A stretch of 64,000 bases of DNA, taken from contig OX393577.1 of NCBI GenBank assembly GCA_947652605.1, forward strand, positions 20,153,466 to 20,217,465, given 5' to 3'. A program made the translations under genes and the position numbers. Below the pieces are notes generated by a model. The model made no database searches and was not told the DNA's origin. It was given only the letters and a program-made list of their open reading frames with translations. Shown here piece after piece: positions 12,301-22,195 of this stretch (the first letter of the stretch is position 1; every line of letters begins with the position of its first letter). Source of the DNA: Elmis aenea (Eukaryota; Arthropoda; Insecta; Coleoptera; Elmidae).

Positions 12301-15300
12301 GATATCGCGAGGTTGACTACACCAGCGCGGTTTAGAGAATGCGGGACATGTGTTAATCGCTATACAGATCCCGCGCGTTTTTCGCTCCCGCTCCCGCTAT
12401 ATCGCGTTGGTCTGCGAGGTCCTTAATATGATCGTGATTAATTGTATAATTTGCAACCAGCTACCAATTCTTTGAATTTGTGTTTTTTTTAAATTAAATA
12501 TGACAGTTAACACTTCTTTAGGAATTTGAGAAATGTCATAATATACACAAAATTTTGTTTTCTCATGGCATGCCTTTTAATTTGCAACAGTTTATTCAAT
12601 ACTTTATTAAAATCAATTACAATAATATATATTTGTATCACCTTTTATTTTCCATAATTGACGAATATTAATTTAACAATACTCTGCAATACACGAAGGG
12701 ATAGCGAATAAATAAATTAATTAAAAATGTACTACCAGAACATAGTGAAAATAAAAATTGCGAACAAAGCACAAATATCAAAGTATTTCTAGCTGGTTGC
12801 AAATTATATAGTTCATTTCAAGATATTATGCGGATTTCGGGTTTTATGGCTAATTAACTGTTATCAGCTTAGGGAGGGTACTTCTTAGAATTGACCTGTT
12901 CACACCTTCTGTTTACATCAACAAGGCAATAACCTCAGGACCGTATTTATAATAAATTACTTTATTGTAAATTATACAGATGTTAAGTACATTGTCAGAG
13001 GGAAACTCAAATAATACAAACAAGTTATTGTGGATAAAATATTCCTTGAATTCGGTTCTGTGCTACTAACACCGTGCCAATAATCAAGTCCTCATTAGTG
13101 TAGGAGGGGCTGTGCTTAAGCTTAATAGGCCATAAAACCCGAAATCCGCATAATATCTTGAAATGAACTATACAATTAATCGCGATCATATTAATGTCAA
13201 AGTGACAGTTTTAACAGAACAACAACAAAACAAAAAAATTGTTTTGTTTTTTATTTTGCTTTTTTTTTGTACAAGATCATTTGAATCAAAAATTGGACAA
13301 AATGAGTTTTTCTCAAATTTTTCTAGTAAAATATCATTTTAGATATTAAGTGTCATATGGTAAGAACACATAACGAGGAATCATTAGAGTTTGAAACGAA
13401 AGATGGATTAAAACAAGGTTGCGTGCTTAGTCCATTACTATTTGCAATCGTAGTAGATGAGGCAATAAAGAAAGCAAAAAAGAAGTTCAGACCACTACAG
13501 TTGGGGTATTGGAGGATGGAAAAGGTTGAGCTGACGGAGTTATTATTCGCAGATGATATGGCGATGTTAGCAGACTCGGAGGCAAACCTATAATATAACA
13601 TGGAAAGACTAAACGAAAAACTAAAGAAAATTAATATGAGGATAAATGTACAGAAAACAAAAAGTATGATAGTAACAGAGAAAGAAAAAACACACAACAT
13701 TTCAATAGAAGGGCAGTATATAGAACAAGTAACACATTACAAATACTTGGGAACAATCATAGAAGGAAACGAAAGACAAGACAAAGAGATAAACGACAGA
13801 CTAGGAAAAGTGGGAAGAATATATAATACCCTAAAAACGACCATCTTTAGTAAAAGAGAAATATCCAAAGAAACAAAAGTAGATGTAGTTAAAAAAGTAG
13901 TCACACCAACTTTATTATACGGAAGCGAATCATGGACACTTACTAAAAGAAACTTAAGTAGAATAAATGCAGCTGAGATGAGGTTTTTGAGAACAATCGA
14001 GGGAAAGACAAAACTAGACAAAATAAAAAACGAGACATACAGGGTGGTCCAAATTCGATGGGATTGCATGGGTATCTCGGTTAATATTTAAGATAGAGAA
14101 ACGGTTAAATTACCAAAAATGTGCAGTTTTTTGAGACAAACTCAGAACCGTTTTCAAAAATATTCTATCATTTCCGGTTTACGAGTTATCGAATAAAAAG
14201 TGTTTTTTTGTCATATTAATAATGTGTCATATCTCCGTTATTGTTGTAAATATCAAAAATATTTACCAAGATTATTTTTGGATATTTTTATATTTATTTG
14301 ATTATACTAAAAAAAAAAAATTACGCTCGCCGTTAAAAAGTTATGACACAAACTTACCTTTTTTTAAATGGAAACAATAGTTGGCTATGACCTATTTAAA
14401 TTCCTCATTTTTTTCTCAATTTAAATATATAAGGGTTGATGAATTTATTTTTAACAATACGCAAGTTATGAAGGTTTTTTAGTTTTTTTTTAAAAGAAAA
14501 TCATAGTAGGCTGTGAAAACAAAAAATAAACAAAGTGTAAAACCTTATAAAACTCATGTGGTACAAGTTACCAAGGTTTTTTAATTTGTTATTGAGATAA
14601 ATACGAAATTTTTTGAACATAAGATAAACAACATTACTGCTGATACCGACTATATCGTTGTTTTCTTATTTTCAAATATTTACAATGTTTATCTCCACAA
14701 CAAATTAAAAAACCTTGGTAACTTGTACCACATGAGTTTTGTAAGGTTTTACACCTGGTTTGGTTTTTGTTTTCATAGCCTACTATGATTTTCTTAGAAA
14801 AAAAACCTAAAAAACCTTCATAACTTGCGTATTATTAAAAATAAATACATCGACCCTTATATATTTATAATGAGAAAAAAATAAGGAATTTAAATATGTC
14901 ATAGCCAACTATCGCTTCCATTTAAAAAAAAGTAATTTTGTGTCATAACTTTTTAACAGCGAGCGTAAAATTTTTTTTTTAGTATAATTAAATTAAACAT
15001 AAAAATATCTAAAAATAATCTTAATAAATATTTTCGATATTTACAACAATAACGGAGATATGACACATTATTAATATGACAAAAAAACACTTTTTATTTG
15101 AAAACTCGAAAACTGGAAATGATAAAATATTTTTGAAAACGGTTCTGAGTTTGTCTCAAAAAACTGCACACTTTTGGTAATTTAACCGTTTCTCTATCTT
15201 AAATATTAACCGAGATACCCATGCAATCCCATCGAATTTGGACCACCCTGTACAGAGAAAAACTAAAAATAAAATCAACAGAAGCTAAGATATGGGAAAG

Positions 15301-18300
15301 ACAATTAGGATGGTTAGGTCACATTAACAGAATGACAGATGAAAAATTATCAAGGAAAACGTACGAGACGCAGGGAAAAAATAAAAGGGGTCGACCAAGA
15401 AAAACTTGGAAAGAAGGAGTAAAGAAGGCAGCGCAAGAAAAAGGTATTGAATGGGAGGACGTAAAGGAGCTGTCTCAAAACAGAGCGGGATGGAAAAGAA
15501 TAGTGAGCAAGAAAGAACGTTAACAGAAAGTCTTACACCTAACGGTAGGAAGACTAAATGATTAAATAAAATAAATAAAGTGTCATATATCATTGAAATC
15601 AGAAGACAAAATGCTATCCGACTATGAGATTATAATTTTTTCGCCGTATTTAAAAAAATGAAGTTGATGATGGTTCTGAAAGAGGCGAAACGTTGTTGGA
15701 AATTCTATGTTATCTCAAAATATAAAGCGTAAGAAGTTGTTGTGGAGAAGTGCTTCCAGATTGTCGATATCTTAAAAAATGTAGGAAATGGGGCAAAAAA
15801 ACGAAAATCAACTTTTTCAGTTTTTCTTGAATAACTTTTGAACTAAGACAGCTATGAACATTTTCTTTGCAGATATTTGATCAGCATCTCATTTTCCAAC
15901 TTTGCCCTAATTTAAGTAAGCGAGATCCCCATGCATTTACTCGAATTTGGGACACCCTGTATACATAAATTAATTATCGTCTACCACGTTCTGCTTTGTT
16001 TTTATCTGCAATTGAGTATAAGGAGTGAGCAGCTGAAATTATTGCTTATCGAAGAGAAAGTGTATTTTGCTTTCAGTTGTTTTTGGCAGTCTATTGCATT
16101 TGTTTAAAAGCAGAATTTCAGGCAGTTTTTGTCAGATTTAAAATTACACAACTTTAGATTCATTGACATGGAGTAAATTATGCAATTTTTAAGTTTTATC
16201 TTTTTAATGTTTCAACTGTTTTATATTATGCTATTGTCGTTTAAAGGAGTTCTAAGTCGGTATTTTTGCAAACTTTTATTCTTGATGGTTAAAGATGTCT
16301 CTCTCGGTTTTGTAGACTAGAATTGTTGTTAAATCACTTGCTTTTGCTTAGCAGCAATTATTTATGTTTGTTGTTAACAGATGCCTGACTGGGCTAATCA
16401 GCAACAGTGTGAAATGTGTCAAAAATACTTTGCCAATTCCAAAACGCTGAAGAAGCACATCCAAAGTGTTCATAACAAATTTAAACCTTTTATATGTAAC
16501 ATTTGTGGTCATAAGGCAGCCCGTAAAGCCATGTTAGAGGTAAGTTATCTTCGTTCATTAATAAATTGTGTTGTTATGCTTTTCCAAAATTTTAATCTTG
16601 AGTGAAAAGTATTATTTTCAATTTTATTGCGACCCACTGGTGATCATCAAATCTTATTGGCTTGTAATTGTAGATCTAACTCTTACTTTAGACTTGGTTA
16701 TAACCTGTATGTAACAGTACTCTGGTCGACCATAGTCAATCAATATTTTAATATCTGTGCGTTTTAGTAATAGTAGTTTGTTTTTCTAGACCCAATTGCA
16801 TAAAGCAATACTATATCGGGTGATTCAGTTTGACTGTCGCATCCCTATAACTTTTTAATTAATGAAAATAACCCAACAAACCTTATATTTTTGGAAACGG
16901 CGACAAATTCTCTATTAAGTGATGTGCATTTGTTATCTCTACGATGACGTATGTCAAATCTGCGATAGGCAACTATTTTTTTTTTAAATTACATAGTATA
17001 CATGTTTTCGTTGATTCGGATAGAGAAATTAATTCTGAATCCGACCATGTATTAAAAAAGTAGCTTACATAAGAAAATTTTCGAGAAAAATGATTTCAAA
17101 GTTTATTCAAATTATAGCAAACAGTCTATTTAAGATAACAAAAAAACAATCAAATCTTAAAAATTATACTCTAACTATCAATGGAAATGTATTAAAAATT
17201 AATTGTTTAAAAAAATAAAAACAAATAATAAACGTAGACATAAAAAATTAGACTTTAATGTAATTCAAAGTGACCGCCCCCCGCTTCCTCTATTTGTAGC
17301 TACTTGAATACATTAGTCTAATTTTTTTATGGTATTTGTTTTTATTTTTATTAAAAATTAATTTTTAATACATTTCCATTGATAGTTAAAGTATAATTCT
17401 TAAAATTTGATCGTTTTTTGTTATGTTAAATAGACTGTTTGCCATAATTTTAATAAACTTTGAACTGATTTTTTTCGAAAATTTTCTCATGTATGCATAC
17501 TTTCTTAATACATGGTCAGATTCAGAATGAAATTCTCTATCCGAATCAACAAAAACATTTATACTATGTAATTTAAGAAAAAACAGTTTCCTATCGTGGA
17601 TTTGACATACGTCATCGTAGAGATAACAAATGCACATCACTTAATAGAGAATTTGTCGCCGTTTCCAAAAACATAAGGTTTGTTGGGGTTCTGTCTAATA
17701 AATAAAAAGTTATAGGGGTGCAACAGTCAAATTGAATCACCCGGTATTCCGGGGTTAATCCCAGGTTCAGTTTTATGTAATCGGGTCTTAAAAGTTTGAT
17801 TTGAATATGAATAACAATAATTGGGTTTTGCTTATACTGAGGAAAATTTGTTTCTTTTAATATCTTTAGCTACATTTGCGCCAACATACAGGAGAAAAAC
17901 CGCATCAGTGTTCCATGTGTGAATATAAAACCGGAGATCATAACTCCTTACGACGTCACGTTATGAGACACAAAGGGGTACGTTTTGTTTTTTTATTGTC
18001 GATTGTTTTGTTTTTAATCGGTTGTTAATTTGTTAACAGCATATGAAATATTCCTGCCCACACTGTGATTATCAGTCAATACAGAGCACCTCCTACAAAA
18101 ACCATATTGCTAGTAAACATCCCGGACTGGGGGGTTCTTTTTATTGTTTACTATGTTCTTACCATACTGTTAATGAAAATGCCTACACTGACCATCTTAA
18201 GAATCACCAAAACGGACTGATCGAGGATCGATTTAAGAAAACAGGTGTGTGTCTTCGAAATATTTAATCTATGAACTCATTTTAACTTAGAAGTTAAAAT

Positions 18301-20546
18301 TATTATGGAGTTCTCGGTGTGTTTTTAAATCAAATGATTACTTGCAGAAAACCTAGAAAACATCCATGACAAATTAGCGACCATAATGGGAGAAAATTTA
18401 CCTTCAAATGAACAACGTGTGGAAGTTGAAAAGACGGTATGTATCGTTTAAGTAGTTAATCTTAATTTTGTGGATTTAATTTCAGTAAGACTAATACTTC
18501 TTTTTTTAATTTTTTTTTTAAATTTGATAGATGTAGCATTTTTAAATTTATTTAAATATACAGGGTGTCCCAGTTATCGTGAACAGCATGAGGATGTTGT
18601 AAACACTAAGAGATACAGAGTTGGTGGAATGATCAAAATGATTTATGATTATATAAAAAATAATAGTTTTCGTGCTATTGATAAAAAACAAACGAATGAC
18701 GTTTTCAATTTTTTTCGACATTATTGAGACACTTTTTTGCGTAGATAAGAAATTTGTTAATACATTTTCCATATCTTCATTTGTTTTTGTTATTTTAACA
18801 GCAACTTTCTTATGTAAAATACTGGTTGTAGTTGGCTGTATAGGTTTTTAGGTTTATCTTTAAAAATAAGGAAGTTATAACAATATTGTTGTATTTATTA
18901 ACTTAAATCAAAGCTGACTAGCTTTTTTGTGTAATCTTTTGTTTTTTTTGCCACTTTGATTAACCTTAATAAATACAATGATATTGTACAGGGTGGTCAA
19001 ATTTCGATGTTTTCATAGGGAATCTCGGTAACTATAAGAGGTATCTAAAAACGGACCGCGCATCCTCGATCTCTTTTTTCGAGAAAAAGTTAATGGTGAA
19101 AACTAAAATTGGTTATCGTCTTTTGTTTTCGAGTTATCGCCAATAACTCGATTTTTCGTTTTATGACTATTTCGCTTGTTTATGAAAATAAACAAAAATA
19201 ATTTTGACGTTCTACAGGCACTTTTTTGATAAGAATGCAGTGGCTTAGATAATTAAAAAAAAAAAATCTAAATTCGATTTGTGACAATAAGTTGTACATT
19301 TTTAAATGGAACCCATAGTTGGCTATGACTTATTTAAATTTCTTATTTTTTTGTCATTCCAAATATACAGTGTGTCCAAAAAGTAACGTAACGGATCAAT
19401 ATCTCGTCTCGTGACAACTTTACAAAAAAAAAGTTTTATACAAAAGTTGTTTGTGGTAATTTACTACATAACCTTAAATTATTTTCAACTATACAGTGTT
19501 TTGTTTTTTCGCACCGATACGTCACTATATAATATTCAATTTTACATCTAAAAATCATAAAATATACTGGGTGTTCCATTTAATAAAACATAGTGACGTA
19601 TCAATGCGCAAAAACAAAACACTGTGTATAGTTAAAAATAATTTAAGGTTATGTAGTAAATTACCACAAACAACTTTTGTATAAAACTTTTTTTTGTAAA
19701 GTTGTCACGAGACGAGATATTGATCCGTTACGTTACTTTTTCGACACACTGTATGTGTTGATGTAGTTATTTTCAATAATATGTAGTGCGAAACTTTTTT
19801 AGTTTTCTTTTTTAAAGAAAATTATAGTAGGCTGTAAAAACCAAAACAAAACAAGGTGTAAAACCTTTCAAAACTCATTTGGTACAAGTTACGGAGGTTT
19901 TGTAATTTGTTGTTGTGATAAACATTATAAATATATGAAAATAAGAAAACAACAATATAGTCGGAATCTGCATTAATGTAGTTTATTGTAGTTTATCTTA
20001 TGTTCAAATATTTACAACGTTTATCACAACAACTAATTACAAAACCTTTGTAACTTGTATCAAATGAGTTTTAAAAGGTTTTACACTTTAATCTGTTTTT
20101 GTTTTCAAAGCCTACTATAATTTGCTTTAAAAAAGAAAACTAAAAAAGTTTTGCACTTTACATATTATTGAAAATAACTACATCAACACATATATTTGGA
20201 ATGACAAAAAAATAAGAAATTTAAATAAGTCATAGCCAACTATGGGTTCCATTTAAAAATCATAGATCATTTTGGCCCATTTAACCAACTCTGTATCTCT
20301 TGCTGTTTACGAGATACCCATGCTGTTAACGATAACTGGGACACCCTGTATAAAAATCAATTTTATAAAAATATGAATTATATTTTGGAGTGTAACTTGG
20401 TATTTTTTAATTTCACTTAGACGTCGAAGGATGCTGAAGACGACGAAACTCAAAACTGTTTTTTGTCATTGGATCACATGGACGACACCGTAGACACGGG
20501 AGGTATCACAATACCAGCCGGGTTCGAACTACAGGTTTCGTTATAA
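6387..20546 (+). CDS. C2H2 zinc-finger protein with 11 fingers (11 coding exons)
   Basis: Exons 6387-6588, 6647-6777, 7563-8156, 8215-8433, 10879-11281, 11413-11546, 16381-16539, 17870-17977, 18040-18244, 18348-18436 and 20421-20546 keep frame through every splice and give 789 residues. An acidic N-terminal half (about residues 1-290, Asn/Asp/Glu/Ser-rich) may be an activation or interaction region. Eleven C2H2 fingers follow, starting CKKCAFLCEH and YLCSKCTLGY and ending YSCPHCDY and FYCLLCSYH. One finger is split by the 2.4-kb intron after exon 4; another joins across exons 7 and 8 (HTGEKPHQC linker). This suggests a nuclear DNA-binding factor. I do not recognise the orthologue. The stop at 20544-20546 assumes read-through at CAG|GTTTCG; if that is a donor site, a further exon exists. 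Four introns are filled with palindromic transposons. Confidence 0.85.
6778..7562 (+). other. Intron 2 of the zinc-finger gene
   Basis: This is AT-rich intronic sequence. A short inverted pair around 7150-7195 (gacaaataaacgagcacg against an equivalent in reverse) may be a decayed repeat. No coding exon is seen. Confidence 0.5.
8453..9114. mobile_element. TA-flanked palindromic element A (662 bp)
   Basis: It begins CAGGGTGTAGACTCGGATCA and ends with the reverse complement, with TA on both sides (8451-8452, 9115-9116). The arms, roughly 8453-8738 and 8832-9114, are near-identical inverted copies with a loop of about 90 bp. Noncoding. The TA duplication suggests Tc1/mariner-type mobilisation. 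It sits in intron 4 of the zinc-finger gene. Confidence 0.85.
9308..10816. mobile_element. TA-flanked palindromic element B (1.5 kb)
   Basis: Termini CAGGGTTCTCGTTTTTCGAG and the reverse complement are flanked by TA (9306-9307, 10817-10818). The arms, about 9308-9795 and 10318-10816, surround a loop of about 520 bp. Apparent ORFs (9259-9693 minus, 10623-10832 plus) are the same arm read in opposite directions, so they are not genes. The head carries the shared TCG/ATCTCG/GGTTAAATTA layout. Confidence 0.83.
12228..12422. mobile_element. TTAA-flanked MITE (piggyBac-like, 195 bp)
   Basis: Inverted termini GGACCTCGCAGACCAACGCG and the reverse complement are bounded by TTAA (12224-12227, 12423-12426). 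The opposite arm of element C (around 13180-13200) reads straight through with a single TTAA, an empty-site control. TTAA duplication is characteristic of piggyBac. GC-rich and noncoding. Confidence 0.85.
12447..12806. mobile_element. Small TA-flanked MITE in element C (360 bp)
   Basis: Inverted ends TAATTTGCAACCAGCT and AGCTGGTTGCAAATTA are flanked by TA. The opposite arm of element C near 13165-13185 lacks it and carries one TA, confirming the insertion. Noncoding. Confidence 0.75.
13359..15577 (+). pseudogene. 5'-truncated non-LTR retrotransposon (reverse transcriptase C-terminal half)
   Basis: The insertion is bracketed by AAGTGTCATAT at 13348-13358 and 15578-15588. The coding part begins in mid-RT (DGLKQGCVLSPLLFAIVVDE), has the catalytic FADDMAML, then YKYLGTIIEG, a thumb region (LLYGSESWTLTKRNLSRINA), and after an interruption LGWLGHINRM and the basic KRGRPRKTWKEGVK typical of this kind of C-terminus. 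Endonuclease and the first RT blocks are missing. An in-frame TAA at about 13591 splits it and palindrome D (14040-15250) interrupts it. The 3' end is an AAATAA-rich simple repeat. The clade (RTE/Proto2/R4-like) is uncertain. Dead copy. Confidence 0.83.
14040..15250. mobile_element. TA-flanked palindromic element D (1.2 kb), inside the retrotransposon
   Basis: Termini CAGGGTGGTCCAAATTCGAT and the reverse complement are flanked by TA (14038-14039, 15251-15252). It splits the RT reading frame between ...KIKNETYR and REKLKIKS.... Long inverted arms with a loop near 14650. It is closely related to the copy at 33288-34126. Confidence 0.85.
16816..17744. mobile_element. TA-flanked palindromic element E (0.93 kb)
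   Basis: Termini TCGGGTGATTCAGTTTGACT (left) and the inverse of CCGGGTGATTCAATTTGACT (right) are flanked by TA. The arms are near-identical inverted copies; the centre (about 17265-17300) is a short GC-rich loop. Its head differs from the CAGGGT families. It lies in intron 7 of the zinc-finger gene. Confidence 0.8.
18989..20262. mobile_element. G-family palindromic element inside F
   Basis: The left end CAGGGTGGTCAAATTTCGAT follows a TA. The arms mirror each other through ...TAGTTGGCTATGACTTATT... The right terminus is missing; the right arm stops near 20262 where it meets F. A one-armed relative is at 24888-25442. Confidence 0.65.
19368..19751. mobile_element. TA-flanked MITE inserted in the G palindrome (384 bp)
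   Basis: Ends CAGTGTGTCCAAAAAGTAAC and the reverse complement are flanked by TA. The opposite G arm reads ...ATATATGTGTTGATG uninterrupted, so the empty site is visible. A half copy sits at about 38407-38550. Confidence 0.8.
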
Positions 20547-20888
20547 TATAATGTATCATCGTCAATAATTAGATTACAGGTGTTCATGCTATTCAGTGCC
20601 TGTACGTCCTACAGAGATGTGCTTAAAAAAACCTTTTAAGCGTAAATACTTGCGACTTTCAAATAGATATGCGTATGTTTTCAGAAATTAGTAGAAACAT
20701 GTTTTGTGCATTTAATCAGATTCAATTTAGTTTTTATAGATGGATGTGCATTAATAAAATGCTGTAAGTTACGAAAGCTAAAAGTTTCTGTTTGCGTTAT
20801 AAATTTGTTGCTCTTCATTACAGGAGATTATACAGGCTGGTCGAAAGCGATGTATGTTTTTTTAAAGTGTATTTTTCTTTTAAAACTG
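20547..20888. other. Downstream region of the zinc-finger gene
   Basis: AT-rich sequence after the proposed stop. No clear AATAAA close by, and no coding sequence recognised. It may be 3' UTR, or an intron if CAG|GTTTCG is used as a donor. Confidence 0.4.
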
Positions 20889-21080
20889 ACAAGGGAAGTA
20901 CCCCGATAGTGACTCGCCGATTTTTATACAAATTTGCACAAACAAGTAAGACATCAAATAAAACATATTGGCAATTTCAAAAGTTGCTGACGGGTACCGG
21001 AAGCGGGAAAAAAACCGAGTTAAAAATGTTTTTTCAGCGTATATCTGTATGTATACTAATTATACATCACACTTCATATA

Positions 21081-21155
21081 GCAAGACGGTAGCTGAGGTG
21101 GTAGCGTACTTAACTGTTACGGAGTAGGTCCCAAGTTCGGATCTCCCGTGGGGTT
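21081..21155 (+). repeat. tRNA-like segment, left arm of element H
   Basis: It contains a Pol III A-box-like TAGCTGAGGTGGTAGCG (21090-21106), an anticodon-loop-like CTGTTAC (would-be GTT, Asn), and a B-box-like AGTTCGGATCT (21134-21144) at the normal spacing. The acceptor ends do not pair well, so this is a tRNA-derived relic, not a tRNA gene. Confidence 0.5.
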
Positions 21156-21260
21156 TAAAATTTTTTGAAATCGTTGCTTATTTTTTAAAATTTTTTTTTT
21201 TTTTAGTGGTTTTAATTAGTCTGTATCGCCCAAACGGCCCGATTTATATAAAACCATTCG

Positions 21261-21563
21261 TTATAATAAATCAAAGAAATTAAATAAAAATGCGTCAAAA
21301 AATACCAGTGATGTACAATCGTCTTCATCTCCCATCAACAGCGAATGAAGATAATTAAATATGTTATCTGCTATTTCTCTTTCCTTTTCGGTTGGTTCAC
21401 TTTCGTTGTAGGGAAAATAAATCTTTATTTTCTCGTTAAACACTTTCATTATATTTAAAACGTTTGTCATTTTATTCTTATAACGAAACACAACATACAC
21501 TGTGGATCTATGCACACGGACTGCAGAAATTCTAATAAGATCATTTTTACCCTTTATGACCAT
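21261..21563 (-). other. Unrecognised 100-codon ORF in the loop of element H
   Basis: The ORF reads from ATG to stop with a plausible protein composition, including an acidic stretch (NESEPTEKEREIADNIF) and RISAVRVHRSTVYVVFRYKN. I do not recognise a family. It could be a captured host exon, a fragment of an element-encoded protein, or chance. Confidence 0.25.
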
Positions 21564-21582
21564 GTCCTCATTATCGAAAACT

Positions 21583-21890
21583 GGATTATATGGGATAGAG
21601 GTAAATTTACTTTTCCACGAATTTATTTAAGGCAGATTCTGGAAGTCGCCAATGAACAGGGGGCACTTTGCAATTTTACAGTTATACATATAATGAGACA
21701 AGCATGAAATTTCTTCAAATTTTGGATTAAACGGGATCTACCCTAATTTAATTTTCCAAGAATTAATTTAGGGCAGATTCTGGAATTTGCCAATATGAAC
21801 AGGGGACACTTTGCAATTTTACAGGTATAGGTACATGTAATGAGACAAATGCGAAAAGTTGTTCTAACATTTTTCGATTAAAACAACTAA
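21583..21890. repeat. Tandem duplication, about 150 bp x 2
   Basis: Two diverged copies lie head to tail. Each contains GGCAGATTCTGGAA, then CAATTTTACAG and AATGAGACAA, followed by a GGATTAAA-type segment. It lies in the loop of element H. Confidence 0.6.
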
Positions 21891-21931
21891 AAGGGAATAA
21901 ATAAGCAACAATTTCAAAAAAAATTTAAACC

Positions 21932-22004
21932 CCAGGGGAGGATCCGAACTCGGGACCTGCTGCATAACAGTTATGTACGCTACCACCTCAGCTACCGTCT
22001 TGCT
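21932..22004 (-). repeat. tRNA-like segment, right arm of element H
   Basis: Minus-strand counterpart of 21081-21155. It has A-box-like TAGCTGAGGTGGTAGCG, CTGTTAT anticodon loop (GTT) and a better B box, GAGTTCGGATCC. Confidence 0.5.
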
Positions 22005-22195
22005 ATATGAAGTGTGATGTATAATTAGTATACATACAGATATACGCTGAAAAAACATTTTTAACTCGGTTTTTTTCCCGCTTCCGGTACCCGTCAGCAA
22101 CTTTTGAAATTGCCAATATGTTTTATTTGATGTCTTACTTGTTTGTGCAAATTTGTATAAAAATCGGCGAGTCACTATCGGGGTACTTCCCTTGT

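Larger units (their letters stand above)
11676..15959. mobile_element. TA-flanked palindromic element C (4.3 kb with insertions)
   Basis: Termini CAGGGTGTCTCAAATTCGAG and the reverse complement are flanked by TA (11674-11675, 15960-15961). The arms match from the ends inward. Both are interrupted by later insertions: a TTAA-flanked MITE (12228-12422), a second small MITE (12447-12806), and a non-LTR retrotransposon (13359-15577) that itself contains palindrome D. It fills intron 6 of the zinc-finger gene. Confidence 0.85.
18561..20348. mobile_element. TA-flanked palindromic element F (1.8 kb, composite)
   Basis: Termini CAGGGTGTCCCAGTTATCGT and the reverse complement are flanked by TA (18559-18560, 20349-20350). 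Its interior is occupied by a G-family palindrome (18989 to about 20262), itself carrying a 384-bp insertion (19368-19751). It lies in the last intron of the zinc-finger gene. Confidence 0.8.
20889..22195. mobile_element. Inverted-repeat element H with a tRNA-like segment in each arm (1.3 kb)
   Basis: It begins ACAAGGGAAGTACCCCGATA and ends with the reverse complement. The arms (20889 to about 21180, and about 21903 to 22195) are close inverted copies. Each contains a tRNA-like stretch. The loop (about 21190-21900) holds a 100-codon minus-strand ORF of unknown nature (21261-21563) and a tandem duplication. A 3-bp TGA on both sides is a possible target duplication if the ends are CAAGGG. ORFs in the arms (e.g. 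20792-21127, 21864-22253) are the same sequence twice and are not genes. Superfamily not identified. Confidence 0.7.

Noticed and set aside
13353..14069. Minus-strand ORFs opposite the reverse transcriptase
   Set aside because: They are antisense to FADD-containing reverse transcriptase sequence on the plus strand.
21081..22004. Functional tRNA-Asn genes
   Set aside because: A and B boxes are recognisable but acceptor-stem pairing is poor and both lie inside transposon arms; treated as tRNA-derived relics.
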